Assembly: GCF_000003605.2 (NCBI RefSeq)
Contig: NW_003151754.1
Location: 758,147 to 784,982 of the forward strand
Direction: 5' to 3'
From: Saccoglossus kowalevskii
Lineage: Eukaryota > Hemichordata > Enteropneusta > Harrimaniidae
Length of the DNA stretch: 26,836 nucleotides
Shown: one piece after another, positions 18,301 to 26,836 of the stretch
Layout of the letters: each line of letters begins with the position of its first letter
How positions within the stretch are numbered: position 1 is the first letter of the stretch
The notes under the pieces: model-generated
Databases searched by the model: none
Seen by the model: the letters and a program-made list of their open reading frames with translations, nothing else
What the model was told of the DNA's origin: nothing
Translations under genes and position numbers: made by a program

Positions 18301-21300
18301 TCTAAATTTATTCTGTCGTGAATAATATCAGTCAATTTGAACAGTCAAATAACTGTTTTTCCCTGTTACTCCCAAAGTGACACTGACTAGACAAGATGCC
18401 GACTTTGAAAAATCTAACAGACTAGTGAATCGGTCTGCAAGAATGTGGGCGAGTCTTACATACGGGTCCTTCTGCACATGCGAGTTCTCATGGTAATGTA
18501 CTGACGTCATGGAAACAGCCAATCAGTGATGACACAGAAATCTGTGCCATCTATGCGTTTACGTAGCGACTTGCCTAACCAATCTTGAGTACACTGGGAA
18601 GGGCACCTTGAACGGTTGGATCCCAGGCTACCAACGTGCAAACACACGGTCAATTCGTTGTTAGCTGTGTTGAGGGAAACACAATAAATCCATTTTATTA
18701 CCTTTTATTGGATATTGAAGTTAAAGACACCCTCGGGACAAACATGAATGCATTGGGAGAAGGCGTTGTCGAATTCTGATTGCTGAATAAAATGTCACCA
18801 CATTGTTTATTGTTTGTAGAAAAAACACGGTAAGCACGTATGCACATTTGTTACTCCAGTGTTATGAAGTCACTCATTGCCAACAGCAAGCATGTTTGGG
18901 TGGTCATTATGCCGCATTATAATGATATATTTTATATATATATATCGTAAATACATATTTTATGTTTATAAATGTATCGTCTGCAATAAGTATCACGAGA
19001 GTACAAAACCCTTCCATGAGTCTTGAGACCTGGCAATCACGTGATCATATCAGTGGACTTTAAACATTGGTTGACGACGTCCCCATAATAATTGTATTTT
19101 CAGTAAAATGTGAAGCATGTAATTAGGATTGCAACCCGACCTAGAAATGGAGGGTTGGTGAGTAATAAAACCGATCTAGTTGTGTTCGGAAATTGAGGAA
19201 CCTCTTGCGTGCATTCTTCAGCAACAATTACAAAAGTATAGAGACAGCAACCCCGCATAACAAGGGGCACGCGCCTCCCTGCGTCAACTGTTGCCTGGTA
19301 TTGAAGGTAGAGAATGGAGGCAGTGTACAGTTCGATTCACGTACGATTCGCGTACTATTCACGAATGACTGACACACCTCCCAAATACCCAATTGAAATA
19401 CCTATAAATTTTGTTATATCGTAATTTGCGCCAATAAAACAATATTTTTATTTATAACCTTGAATTGTCAAATAATGAGTTTATTTCCACATATAAACAT
19501 ATATATGTATGTATGAATTGCACGAAAATAGTATACAGAAATCGAACCGTACGCTGTCTTCACATTAGTAAAAGTTATATAAAATATGAAGTCGAATAAA
19601 CATGACATAAACAATATTGAGTAAACGTAAGCTCTTCTTTGAATGGTTTTAAAAATACTCCTTGAACACGTCACTATTTTTTATGGTTATAACAAAGTGT
19701 TCGCCTAAAAGTCATACGTCTTGAGAAAACTGTACATTTCACTATTATTACGAAGAAGTATTTTTATTATTGGTGTTACGTAATTGCTAAGACTTGCGTC
19801 TGATACACCGTACCGCAAAGTCGCGCCTTCTGGCGTCAAGGCATTTAATTATGTGACGTAACTGGTCCAGTAGGCGAATACAATACCACGTAATAAAATG
19901 CTCATGTCCCGACAAGATGACATATTAATTTAAAATAATGATATTAATAAACATATAATAATGTTTCATTCAATACAATTTGGAACTGTGTGTATTATTA
20001 CAGATTCGTTCTGGTTTGGCCGGTGAAAATGTTTCACGAAAAAACATGATCTTGAAAGCACTGGGGTTGATACGTCATGGTTTAAAGTCAACAGGTATGT
20101 ACTCAGTGCATATTCAGTCAAAATACATTACGCAAAAACTACGTTATAGAAACAAAAAAATGTATTCGAATAAAAAAAATCAGTGAACAGTGGTACGCAA
20201 TACTGTCATCAAAACCCAACTACGGGACAATGTCAAATCGTAGAATGTTCAGTGTACATTTAGAACGCTGGACGATGATACCAGTAAATCGTTTTGGAAC
20301 ACTTGCCGGAACGCTCTGGTCGAAATAAATTTACAAATTAAAGAAGGTACGACGTTCTTTGAGATTTCACGTATAGGTTGATAAGTTGTTAGTGATGGGG
20401 GTGATGACGAAAAGATATGTGTATAATAATCCCTGTATTTCATGTCACTAGGGAATACTGTAGAAGCTGCTTCGTACGACGCCAATTGTGCAAGTTGGTA
20501 TTCAGACTACACGTATAAATGTAGTGACGGCAGTTTTTGCATAGGAGAGTCTAGTCTGTGTGACGGACACACACTTTGTAGTGACGGCAGCGATGAGGTT
20601 GGTTGTAATAGCGGAAGCAATGGCGGCAACGGTGGTAGCATCAGTGTTCTAGGTAAGGGAACAACGCTGAAAATACGGTCTGAATGGAGAGAATACAAAT
20701 AATGACAGGACAAAAACAGAAGGAAGACAAAAAAGGCAAAATCTCTTCTATGCTGGCATATTCACAATCTAGCAAAATTAATTTACAAATAGACAAAAAG
20801 AAAGTTGACCGCAGTTCCACAGTTGCGTCCCTAACACAATTCAAAGTATTTCACCAACAAACCAGAAAGCACCCAGAAATTGTAGACCTTCGCCTAGCAG
20901 CTCATTTCTCTATATATAACACCTAAAATATATGCCCCATTTTATCTACATTGTTGGATTCCTTTACCATGACAACATACAACCAGCATTTGATATTATA
21001 CTTATATCATATTTACTTCAAAATTTAATGCATCATTAATTATGTTTGTTACCAATAAAATATTTCCGGAAATTCTTTTTTTTCATGGCAACCAAATCTG
21101 AATCTTGACCCAAATTGATTGGTTCGCGTTGAGAGCAAGTCCTTTTGACATTGTTATGAGAATTCTCCCATAACCTTTTGAGTTATAAGGAAAAAGTCAT
21201 TACCAAAATTGCTGTTTTCATTAACATTACGCATATCTCTATCAACATCATTTAATGGGTTCGTGGTGTATCAAGGGCAACTCCTCCTAGGACTTTTATG

Positions 21301-23029
21301 AGAATCGATCCATAACGTTTTTGTTATCATGCTAAAAAGCGAAACAAAAACACAACAACAACAAGCCAGTTCTACCAAAAACATAACGAATCAAAACATC
21401 AACACAGACACGTTACTATAGACAAGGCATTATATTGTCTACCTCGTTTTTTTACATACCGTTTATAATTTCACAATTCCGCACTTCACTTGTAGAACCA
21501 GAGGCTTATTACGACCCAAACGGTTGCGGCAAATGGTACCCGAACAATCCATATATATGTGCAGATAAAAGTATGTGTTTGAAAGAAAGTCAACTTTGCG
21601 ATGGTCTCATCTACTGTCTGGATTACAGTGACGAAGTTGAATGTGGTAAGTCTTCGTTCACGTTACAGGTATTTGTACTGCTGCTCATATTCTGTGCAGT
21701 GACTACAGTAAGCGACTCGTGTCACGTTATTATTGTAATAAAACACCGAGCTATTGGGAGGGGTCTCCTGCTTATACAATCTACTTCACAGACAATATTG
21801 CCCTAGGCATATATATATACATAATTTTGGCGGTTAAGTGTAAACATTGAATACCATGCACAACTGCTTTTAGATTGGTCGATCACTATATGTGGTCCCA
21901 AAGAACGTGCATCTTCTGAGTGATGACATTCTAACTATAACCCCAATTACTTTCACAGGATACGGTGAAACTGACAGCAATGGTTGTACGGTACCAAAGC
22001 AAATGGGTAACAGTGGAACCAAATATTTCGAAGACCAACTGCTCGAAGCGCACAACTATTTCCGTTGCTTGCACGGAGTGGAGCCGCTCACCTGGGACAG
22101 CTCACTGGCACAGACGGGTCAACTCGTGGCACAGGACAACGCAGACAGAGGAATGCTTAAACACAGCAGTTACGGATATGGTGAAAATCTCGCTATGTCT
22201 GGACTGGAAGATATGAGTTACGCAACAGGTAGGAATGTCGGCTTATTTACGACATTAACTTACAAGATTTAGTAGAACCATGTTTAGTAACAATGTTATG
22301 CTTACTATTATTTGTTCAATTTTTCAGTCAATTTTTACAATCAATTATTTGCTTTAAAACACACTATGCGCGACTTTTGGATAGTTCAATCGCGAGTAGT
22401 TCTCTCAAGTGACGTGATCGACCGACGACATATCCCAAATCGTTTCCTGGTGTTCATCGTCCGCTTAATCTAGATCGACCCCAAGCCTGGGTTGTTTCTC
22501 TATACAAAGTAACTTCAATTTCAATGAAGCTTCAAAATTTGCAAATGTGCGTATAAAATCCGTAGATTGTTCTAATTGTATCATGAACTATATATATTGC
22601 TTTATTTTACAATTATAGACCAATTTATTTTGTTCAGGTTATGGATTCGTCAAGATGTGGTACGACGAAATAGACTTTTACAATTACAATAATCCCGGCT
22701 TCTTTTCATCTACCGGTAAGTTATTATCACTCTGCTGCTAGTAGTCAAATCTACAAGCAATGAATGATGTTGTTACAAACAATGTTTGGAGCGAACTGAT
22801 TAAAAAACAACGGTAGCGGGCAGTATTTCATTTCATAGCGATAAAAATAATAGAAACTAAACTGTCGTTTTCTCTCGTAGGTCACTTCACCCAGGTTGTG
22901 TGGGCAGATAGCAAGACGCTTGGCTGTGGCGCTGTCGACGATGGCACAAGAGTTTGGCTTGCCTGTGAATATAGCCCACCTGGCAATTACAACAACAAGT
23001 TCTCTTCAAACGTACCTCAACCATTATAA
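15317..23029 (+). CDS. Secreted LDLa-CAP protein, copy 2 (7 coding exons)
   Basis: The exons at 15317-15394, 20004-20094, 20452-20652, 21496-21645, 21959-22228, 22638-22715 and 22881-23029 join in frame (1017 nt, 338 residues). Splice sites are GT-AG, with phase 0 then phase 1 throughout. The order is a signal peptide (1-15), a basic segment (16-57), LDLa modules at 69-108 and 134-173, a short Ser/Gly/Asn linker at 109-123, and a CAP domain at about 195-332. The tetrad is His242, Glu249, Glu274 and His291. No frameshift, early stop or lost Cys is seen, so it should be functional. Relative to copy 1 it lacks the first LDLa exon and the long Asn/Gly linker, which accounts for the 98-residue difference. 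Its first intron is 1.8 kb longer. The role is unknown; the architecture suggests an extracellular Ca2+-dependent binding protein. Confidence 0.93.
16851..17340 (+). repeat. Degenerate direct repeat in intron 1
   Basis: Units at 16851-16990 and 17182-17340 share GTATTGTTATTAT, TTTCCCATAA, CCTCGTTTAAA, CATCCAATCAATTCAT and TCACGTGGCTT in the same order, separated by about 190 bases. The similarity is too weak for a recent duplication. Confidence 0.7.
18254..18785 (+). promoter_or_regulatory. Conserved intron 1 blocks, copy 2
   Basis: Counterpart of 8305-8600 in copy 1. The block is split by an extra 259 bases (18377-18635) between ACTCCCAAA and GTGCAAACAC, which are adjacent in copy 1 (with ATG for GTG). 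Confidence 0.5.
20004..20094 (+). CDS. Copy 2 exon 2: basic segment
   Basis: 30 codons plus one base (IRSGLAGENV ... HGLKST), one codon longer than copy 1 through an Ile-Arg near the end. Acceptor TATTACAG, donor ACAG|GTATGT, phase 1. Confidence 0.88.
20095..20451 (+). other. Copy 2 intron 2 (357 bases)
   Basis: The start resembles copy 1 intron 2 and the end resembles copy 1 intron 3. The LDLa exon that separates those in copy 1 is missing, and I see no remnant of it. Confidence 0.8.
20452..20652 (+). CDS. Copy 2 exon 3: LDLa module 1 and short linker
   Basis: 66 whole codons, phase 1-1. Six Cys at 69-108 with CSDGSDEVGC, then NSGSNGGNGGSISVL. Orthologous in position to copy 1 exon 4, at about 83% over the LDLa part. 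Confidence 0.92.
20653..21495 (+). other. Copy 2 intron 3 (843 bases)
   Basis: 535 bases longer than copy 1's intron 4. The extra part contains two related phrases near 21110-21190 and 21250-21340 (GGTTCG..., TTATGAGAAT...CCATAAC.TTTT), a weak direct repeat. No exon is seen. Confidence 0.7.
21496..21645 (+). CDS. Copy 2 exon 4: LDLa module 2
   Basis: 49 whole codons, phase 1-1, six Cys at 134-173, with the same LDYSDE variant as copy 1 exon 5. 16 of 150 bases differ. Confidence 0.92.
21646..21958 (+). other. Copy 2 intron 4 (313 bases)
   Basis: Phase-1 intron. The first 24 bases are identical to copy 1 intron 5, then divergent. A TA run lies at about 21810. Nothing else is seen. Confidence 0.75.
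21959..22228 (+). CDS. Copy 2 exon 5: CAP domain, first part
   Basis: 89 whole codons, phase 1-1, containing His242 and Glu249. Differs from copy 1 by Asp-to-Tyr before FEDQ, Asn-to-Asp near the end, and three silent changes. Confidence 0.95.
22229..22637 (+). other. Copy 2 intron 5 (409 bases)
   Basis: Phase-1 intron. The start aligns with copy 1 intron 6 at about 80%, the remainder weakly. No other feature. Confidence 0.75.
22638..22715 (+). CDS. Copy 2 exon 6: CAP domain, middle
   Basis: 25 whole codons, phase 1-1, with WYDE giving Glu274. Ends FYNYNNPGFFSST. Confidence 0.93.
22881..23029 (+). CDS. Copy 2 exon 7: CAP C-terminus and stop
   Basis: 48 codons plus TAA at 23027-23029. His291 in GHFTQVVW, CAP2 ACEYSPPGNY, tail SSNVPQPL. 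Near-identity with copy 1 continues for about 8 bases past the stop and then falls away. Confidence 0.95.
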
Positions 23030-23183
23030 AGATTATGTTAGTGGACACTCGAATTAAATCTTTCATCGACGTATCGCGTTAGCTATTGCGTTTTCTTTCT
23101 TCGAATCATCAATAAATTCTTATAATTATTATAAACATATAATCTACCTCTATGTTTTGTAAGCGTTTGTAAAAAATAGTTTC

Positions 23184-23189
23184 AATAAA
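23184..23189 (+). terminator. Poly(A) signal, copy 2
   Basis: AATAAA in AAAATAGTTTCAATAAACTG, aligned to copy 1's signal and about 155 bases after the stop. An earlier AATAAA at 23111 is not conserved. Confidence 0.7.
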
Positions 23190-23199
23190 CTGTCGACAA

Positions 23200-23703
23200 T
23201 TTTTTAATCATATATGTATATTTTGTTTTATTGCATACATGTTATATCATAATTATGAATCATTTTAAAGTACAGTATTTAATATATTCTAAATAACAAA
23301 CGATCACACCACTGAAGATACCCGTCGTTTTGAAGGACACAATGCATACTCTCATTTCGTCAGTCTGACATCAGACGCACGCCGTCGCTAGCGGGCGTCA
23401 TATACAAGAATGTGTTATTGAATGGACGCTGCATGAACGTAAGTAAGAAATATTCAGCGGTTGTGTTCTTTATTTCACGATCAGAATATAGAACAAATTA
23501 GCAACGCTTGCTGTTGTTGGTGTGAGTTGGGGATTACGCCGCTAGAATGCGTGCCACGGAATACCTTGCTGGTAGTTTATTGACTCACGTTTACCCTAAT
23601 GCACTCGCATTTACCTGCTTCCTGCGTTTTCGTAAAGTAATTCTAGAGCGAAACGCGAGACGCGAGCATATTTTATATATTTTTGTTTCTGTTGAACGTC
23701 CAC
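23200..23703. other. Intergenic, no gene recognised
   Basis: 3' flank of copy 2. No supported exon; the short forward frame at 23547-23735 has no recognisable motif. Confidence 0.5.
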
Positions 23704-23827
23704 ATTTAGTAACTCGAACTTTCATTACCAATTAACCGAGCATACATTTGTTGTTTTGTTCAACGTTTTGTGTTTCCCGGAACTCAAAGTTCGGTAAACA
23801 GTTAAAATAAAATTCGAGTTACTAAAT
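23704..23827. repeat. Perfect 15-base inverted repeat
   Basis: ATTTAGTAACTCGAA at 23704-23718 is exactly inverted at 23813-23827. Pairing does not continue inward. Confidence 0.65.
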
Positions 23828-23966
23828 TTGAAAGTTTTTAACCGAATTCGATTTCCATGGAATCCACTTTTCCATGGACTTCGAGTATGAAATGTCTGCG
23901 TACGTAGACTGGTTACCGTATCGCAGGTCTTTTAATACTCGTCATTATAGTTTGGAAGTGCCGCTT

Positions 23967-24127
23967 AAAGCGGGGGAGTCGTCACCTGCGCATGCGTCAG
24001 ATTGCCATAGCATGTAATTTTTTACAAACACGCGTCTACCCATGAGCCTTTGCGTTTTTAGCGTGTGTTGTTATCGTCGCTTGAGACTCAAATCCCGTGT
24101 GTGTGCAGGTGACGACCCTTCCGCTTT
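23967..24127. repeat. 23-base imperfect inverted repeat
   Basis: AAAGCGG...GTCGTCACCTGC at 23967-23989 pairs with GCAGGTGACGAC...CCGCTTT at 24105-24127, 20 of 23 positions, around 115 bases. It could be the termini of a small non-autonomous element. No clear target duplication. Confidence 0.6.
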
Positions 24128-25748
24128 AAATTTGGCTAATTAACCACGTGAATTAATTACAAACACACGAAGAATTGTGCGGTCGCACCTTCGTCCCTGT
24201 GGTAACTGTTTGTTGATACTAACAGCATGTGTGGGAAACATTTTCTCCTGACAGCTATAAATTGGTTCTAATCCGAATCGGGACCATATAAGATATAGCT
24301 TTCAGAAAAGGAAGCATAATACAGGATCCACATCACTTGCTGAATAATGAATTACCGCCAAACGTGATATTGACTCGGACACGTGAGTGTTGAAAATTGA
24401 CGATGTGCGACATTTCATCGAAAGACCAATCCGTCCAAAAATTCCTTTACTCGAAAGTTGAATATATCATTATCCAAGTATCCAAACACAAACAAATGTG
24501 ATAGGAATTAAAGGAAACATTGCGTGTAATATTGCCGGTTTCGTAAAAGAATTTGTTTTTGAAGTTCTAAAGGCGTGAAAAGTCAGCTTTTCACCGGGTC
24601 ACGACCATACCTATTAAACACTTAATTACGTCGAAAATGTGAGTGCTGAAAAGTTGGGGGTGATCTTATCAATCTCCGTACCTTATATTATAGTAGGAAT
24701 TAAAGAGACGTTGCTATTTATATTATTAATTAAAATTTAAAAAAAATCTGTAACTTACAATTAGTAGTTTCTTGTTTTAAGGAGAAAACCGTTTTTCTAG
24801 AGTCATTTCACTCGTCCATAGTTCCATTAATTAACAAACAATACAATCCAATTTGACGCACATTCTTCCAGACTCTCATTGGAGAATGGTTGTAAGTATT
24901 GGCCCCGCCCCTCCTGCATGCGATACACTTGTTCAAAACTTGTTCAAATTCAAACCTTCGAATTCATTTTAACTAATAAAATCGATATATATATATAGTG
25001 ATATATATATAGTGTAACAATAATATGAATTTACACTATTATATGGGGAAGAGTAAGAGATGTTTACAAACACCAGCCAAACATGTTTTCTACGTATTTT
25101 ATAGGGAATCAGATATTGTCAATGACCTGCTATAAAGTTGCGATTCTTTAAATGAGATTATCGACAATCATTTCTTCTACATCAGAGGCAGTTTTGAGCA
25201 ATCGTTGAAATTTATTAATGTGTACCACACTGCGTGATAGTTGGACAATTAAATAACCATACCATGGCCATTCGATAAAATGTTCTTCGGCGAAATTCCG
25301 TTACGGTAGACTAAACAACGGTTATATATGTTTTTGTATTTACAGGTATAGTATATTAGGGGAATAATAATATTGAAAGAAGTCCAAATGTGATAAACTT
25401 GTTGGTTGTGTGTCTTTGTATTCGTTTCAATTACGCTATTTTATTATAAATGCTTTCACGGACAAAGAAACAACTAACCATACTACTTGATGTTTTGCAT
25501 TTTCTGAGATTATAGAGAACGTATTCAAGAATAAATAAAACAAAATAAACAACACAGCGTGAAGCTGCGACCAGACAAAAGTTCCAGGCGACGGACAACG
25601 ACCCAGAAAACACGCTAAATAAAAATGAACGTTCCAAATCGAAATTACTAGAACAATTCTGGAAATGATATATAGTGTGCAGTACGCCCGTTGTAGTCAT
25701 TATCATACTAATTTAAAATGTATAACATTTACTCCGACGTCTCATACA
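24128..25748. other. Intergenic, AT tracts
   Basis: No gene recognised. Two direct copies of ATATATATATAGTG lie at 24987-25000 and 25001-25014. ATAGTGTAA just after is inverted as TTACACTAT about 20 bases later. The reverse-strand frame 25431-25706 has no recognisable domain. Confidence 0.5.
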
Positions 25749-25855
25749 AAGTTATCAGTAAAATAAAAACAACATCCGTCACGTGTTTAGTAGCATATAC
25801 TCGTATACCGAATAGTTAAGTTTGTGTGTTGCACCCGTATAAAACAAAATATCTG
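25749..25855 (+). repeat. Repeat block B, second copy
   Basis: Similar to 13709-13850 through ATCAGTAA, GTGTTTAGTAGCATAT and AGTTTGTGTGTTG. Confidence 0.65.
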
Positions 25856-26696
25856 CATACTCTGCACACATACACAATTGAAAATCAAATGAAAACAAAA
25901 CAATTACACGGAAACTACCAGAAAAAACCCCACTGCACTGAGAATCAAAAGAAAAATATACAGCAATGTCAATTTGCATGTAAACGTTTGTTGCTTGGAT
26001 GACGGACAAAGAATAAAATGCATTATGATGGATAGTTCCAATGTTCAAACGCTTACATATATCCCAGGCCCCAGGCTTTAGATTTCTTTCAAACAACTAG
26101 TGTGTTTGACATTGCATCATTCCTCAAATCCCGAACAATAACAACTTCAGGGGATGTATTTTCAGATTTTGCCCAAAATGAGGGGTGTTTTTGCCCTGCA
26201 ATCAGTGTGGAATTCTAGTGGGTCCGCTGGAAATGTTGTGCACCGCTGTAATTTTTATTTTGTTTAATTGACAAGGTATCTTCTTTCCATCAGTTCCACA
26301 CGTGGCGCGTACGCTTTGTAATTATTCCGTATCTCAGTGGATTTATATTGCGTTCAGTTAAGGCATCGCAGTGGTTAATATTTAACTCGTTTATGAATCT
26401 CTCCGTCAATAACTTAACCAGTTTGATTCGTCAAAAGAACTTAACTTTAAAATTATTCACTGTTAATTGATATTTAAAATATATATGCACATTATTCAAC
26501 ATACTTGTTGACCATCGCGGATTTTCTATAGTCGGATGCCATCAAACATTTAGCTAAGCAAAATAAAAATAGCGTGCAGAATAAACGTGAGTGACTAGTA
26601 AGTTGGCTCTTTGTTGCATGGTGTTGATTGGCTTCATTTTAATGTAAATCACACGACAAAACCACAAAACGTGATAACGAGAACATTTATTTTATT
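25856..26696. other. Intergenic, no gene recognised
   Basis: No supported exon or RNA gene. A reverse-strand frame at 25779-26096 begins in this stretch and runs across block B; it has no recognisable domain. Confidence 0.5.
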
Positions 26697-26818
26697 GTAC
26701 TCATTTCATTAATACTGAATACAATGTAATCGTCTAAATCACACTGCATTGGGTTTATCGTGTACAAATAAATACACTGAATGCTATGGATTTCAGCATA
26801 ATTGCATGGAGGATATGT
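26697..26818 (+). repeat. Repeat block A, second copy
   Basis: Matches 13490-13611 in the same orientation (TACTGAATACAATGTAATCG, TTGGGTTTATCG, CAGCATAATTGCA) and runs to the window edge. Confidence 0.75.
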
Positions 26819-26836
26819 AATTGGATATCTGCTGTG

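Larger units (their letters stand above)
15395..20003 (+). other. Copy 2 intron 1 (4609 bases)
   Basis: The first 100 or so bases and blocks after about 18240 match copy 1's intron 1. The middle (about 15490-18240) is unique and includes a degenerate direct repeat at 16851-17340. A 259-base segment at 18377-18635 interrupts a conserved block. An AT run lies at about 18923-18952. No exon is supported inside. Confidence 0.8.

Noticed and set aside
25779-26096. Reverse-strand 105-residue frame
   Set aside because: No domain recognised, it overlaps repeat block B, and it has no conserved counterpart at block B's first copy.
1-26836. CRISPR arrays, bacterial operons, rRNA or tRNA genes
   Set aside because: No regularly spaced repeats, ribosome-binding-site-led gene strings or tRNA-like box sequences were noticed on reading. 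A tRNA scan was not possible here.

Overview
The window is nuclear DNA from an animal. It is AT-rich by eye, has long intergenic stretches, and carries GT-AG introns, AATAAA poly(A) signals and TATA promoters. The domain content (a secreted CAP domain with LDL-receptor class A modules, plus a tyrosine-recombinase retroelement remnant) and the short TA-flanked inverted-repeat elements suggest a marine invertebrate. The phylum cannot be fixed from the sequence alone.

Layout. Positions 1-507 hold the 3' end of a tyrosine-recombinase gene from a mobile element, cut by the window edge. Positions 508-5930 have no convincing gene, only small inverted repeats and low-complexity tracts. Positions 5930-12371 hold gene copy 1: promoter, 8 coding exons, poly(A) signal, 436-residue product. 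Positions 12391-15140 are intergenic, with poly-C tracts, two repeat blocks (A and B) and a very small TA-flanked foldback element. Positions 15141-23189 hold gene copy 2: promoter, 7 coding exons, 338-residue product. Positions 23190-26836 are intergenic, with inverted repeats and second copies of blocks B and A.

The two genes are head-to-tail tandem paralogues. Each encodes a signal peptide, a short basic segment, LDLa modules (three in copy 1, two in copy 2), an Asn/Gly- or Ser/Gly-rich linker and a C-terminal CAP domain with the His-Glu-Glu-His cavity residues intact. The products should be secreted and Ca2+-binding. All introns after the first are phase 1, so the LDLa modules sit on interchangeable exons, and copy 1 has one LDLa exon that copy 2 lacks. 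Exon identity rises from roughly 75-83% at the 5' end to about 98% in the first and last CAP exons, while adjacent introns are far more diverged. This points to recent exon-centred homogenisation or strong constraint. Promoters, parts of intron 1 and 3' flanks are also homologous, so the duplicated unit is about 9 kb. A 3'-flank repeat recurs at the window's right end, which raises the possibility of a further copy downstream.
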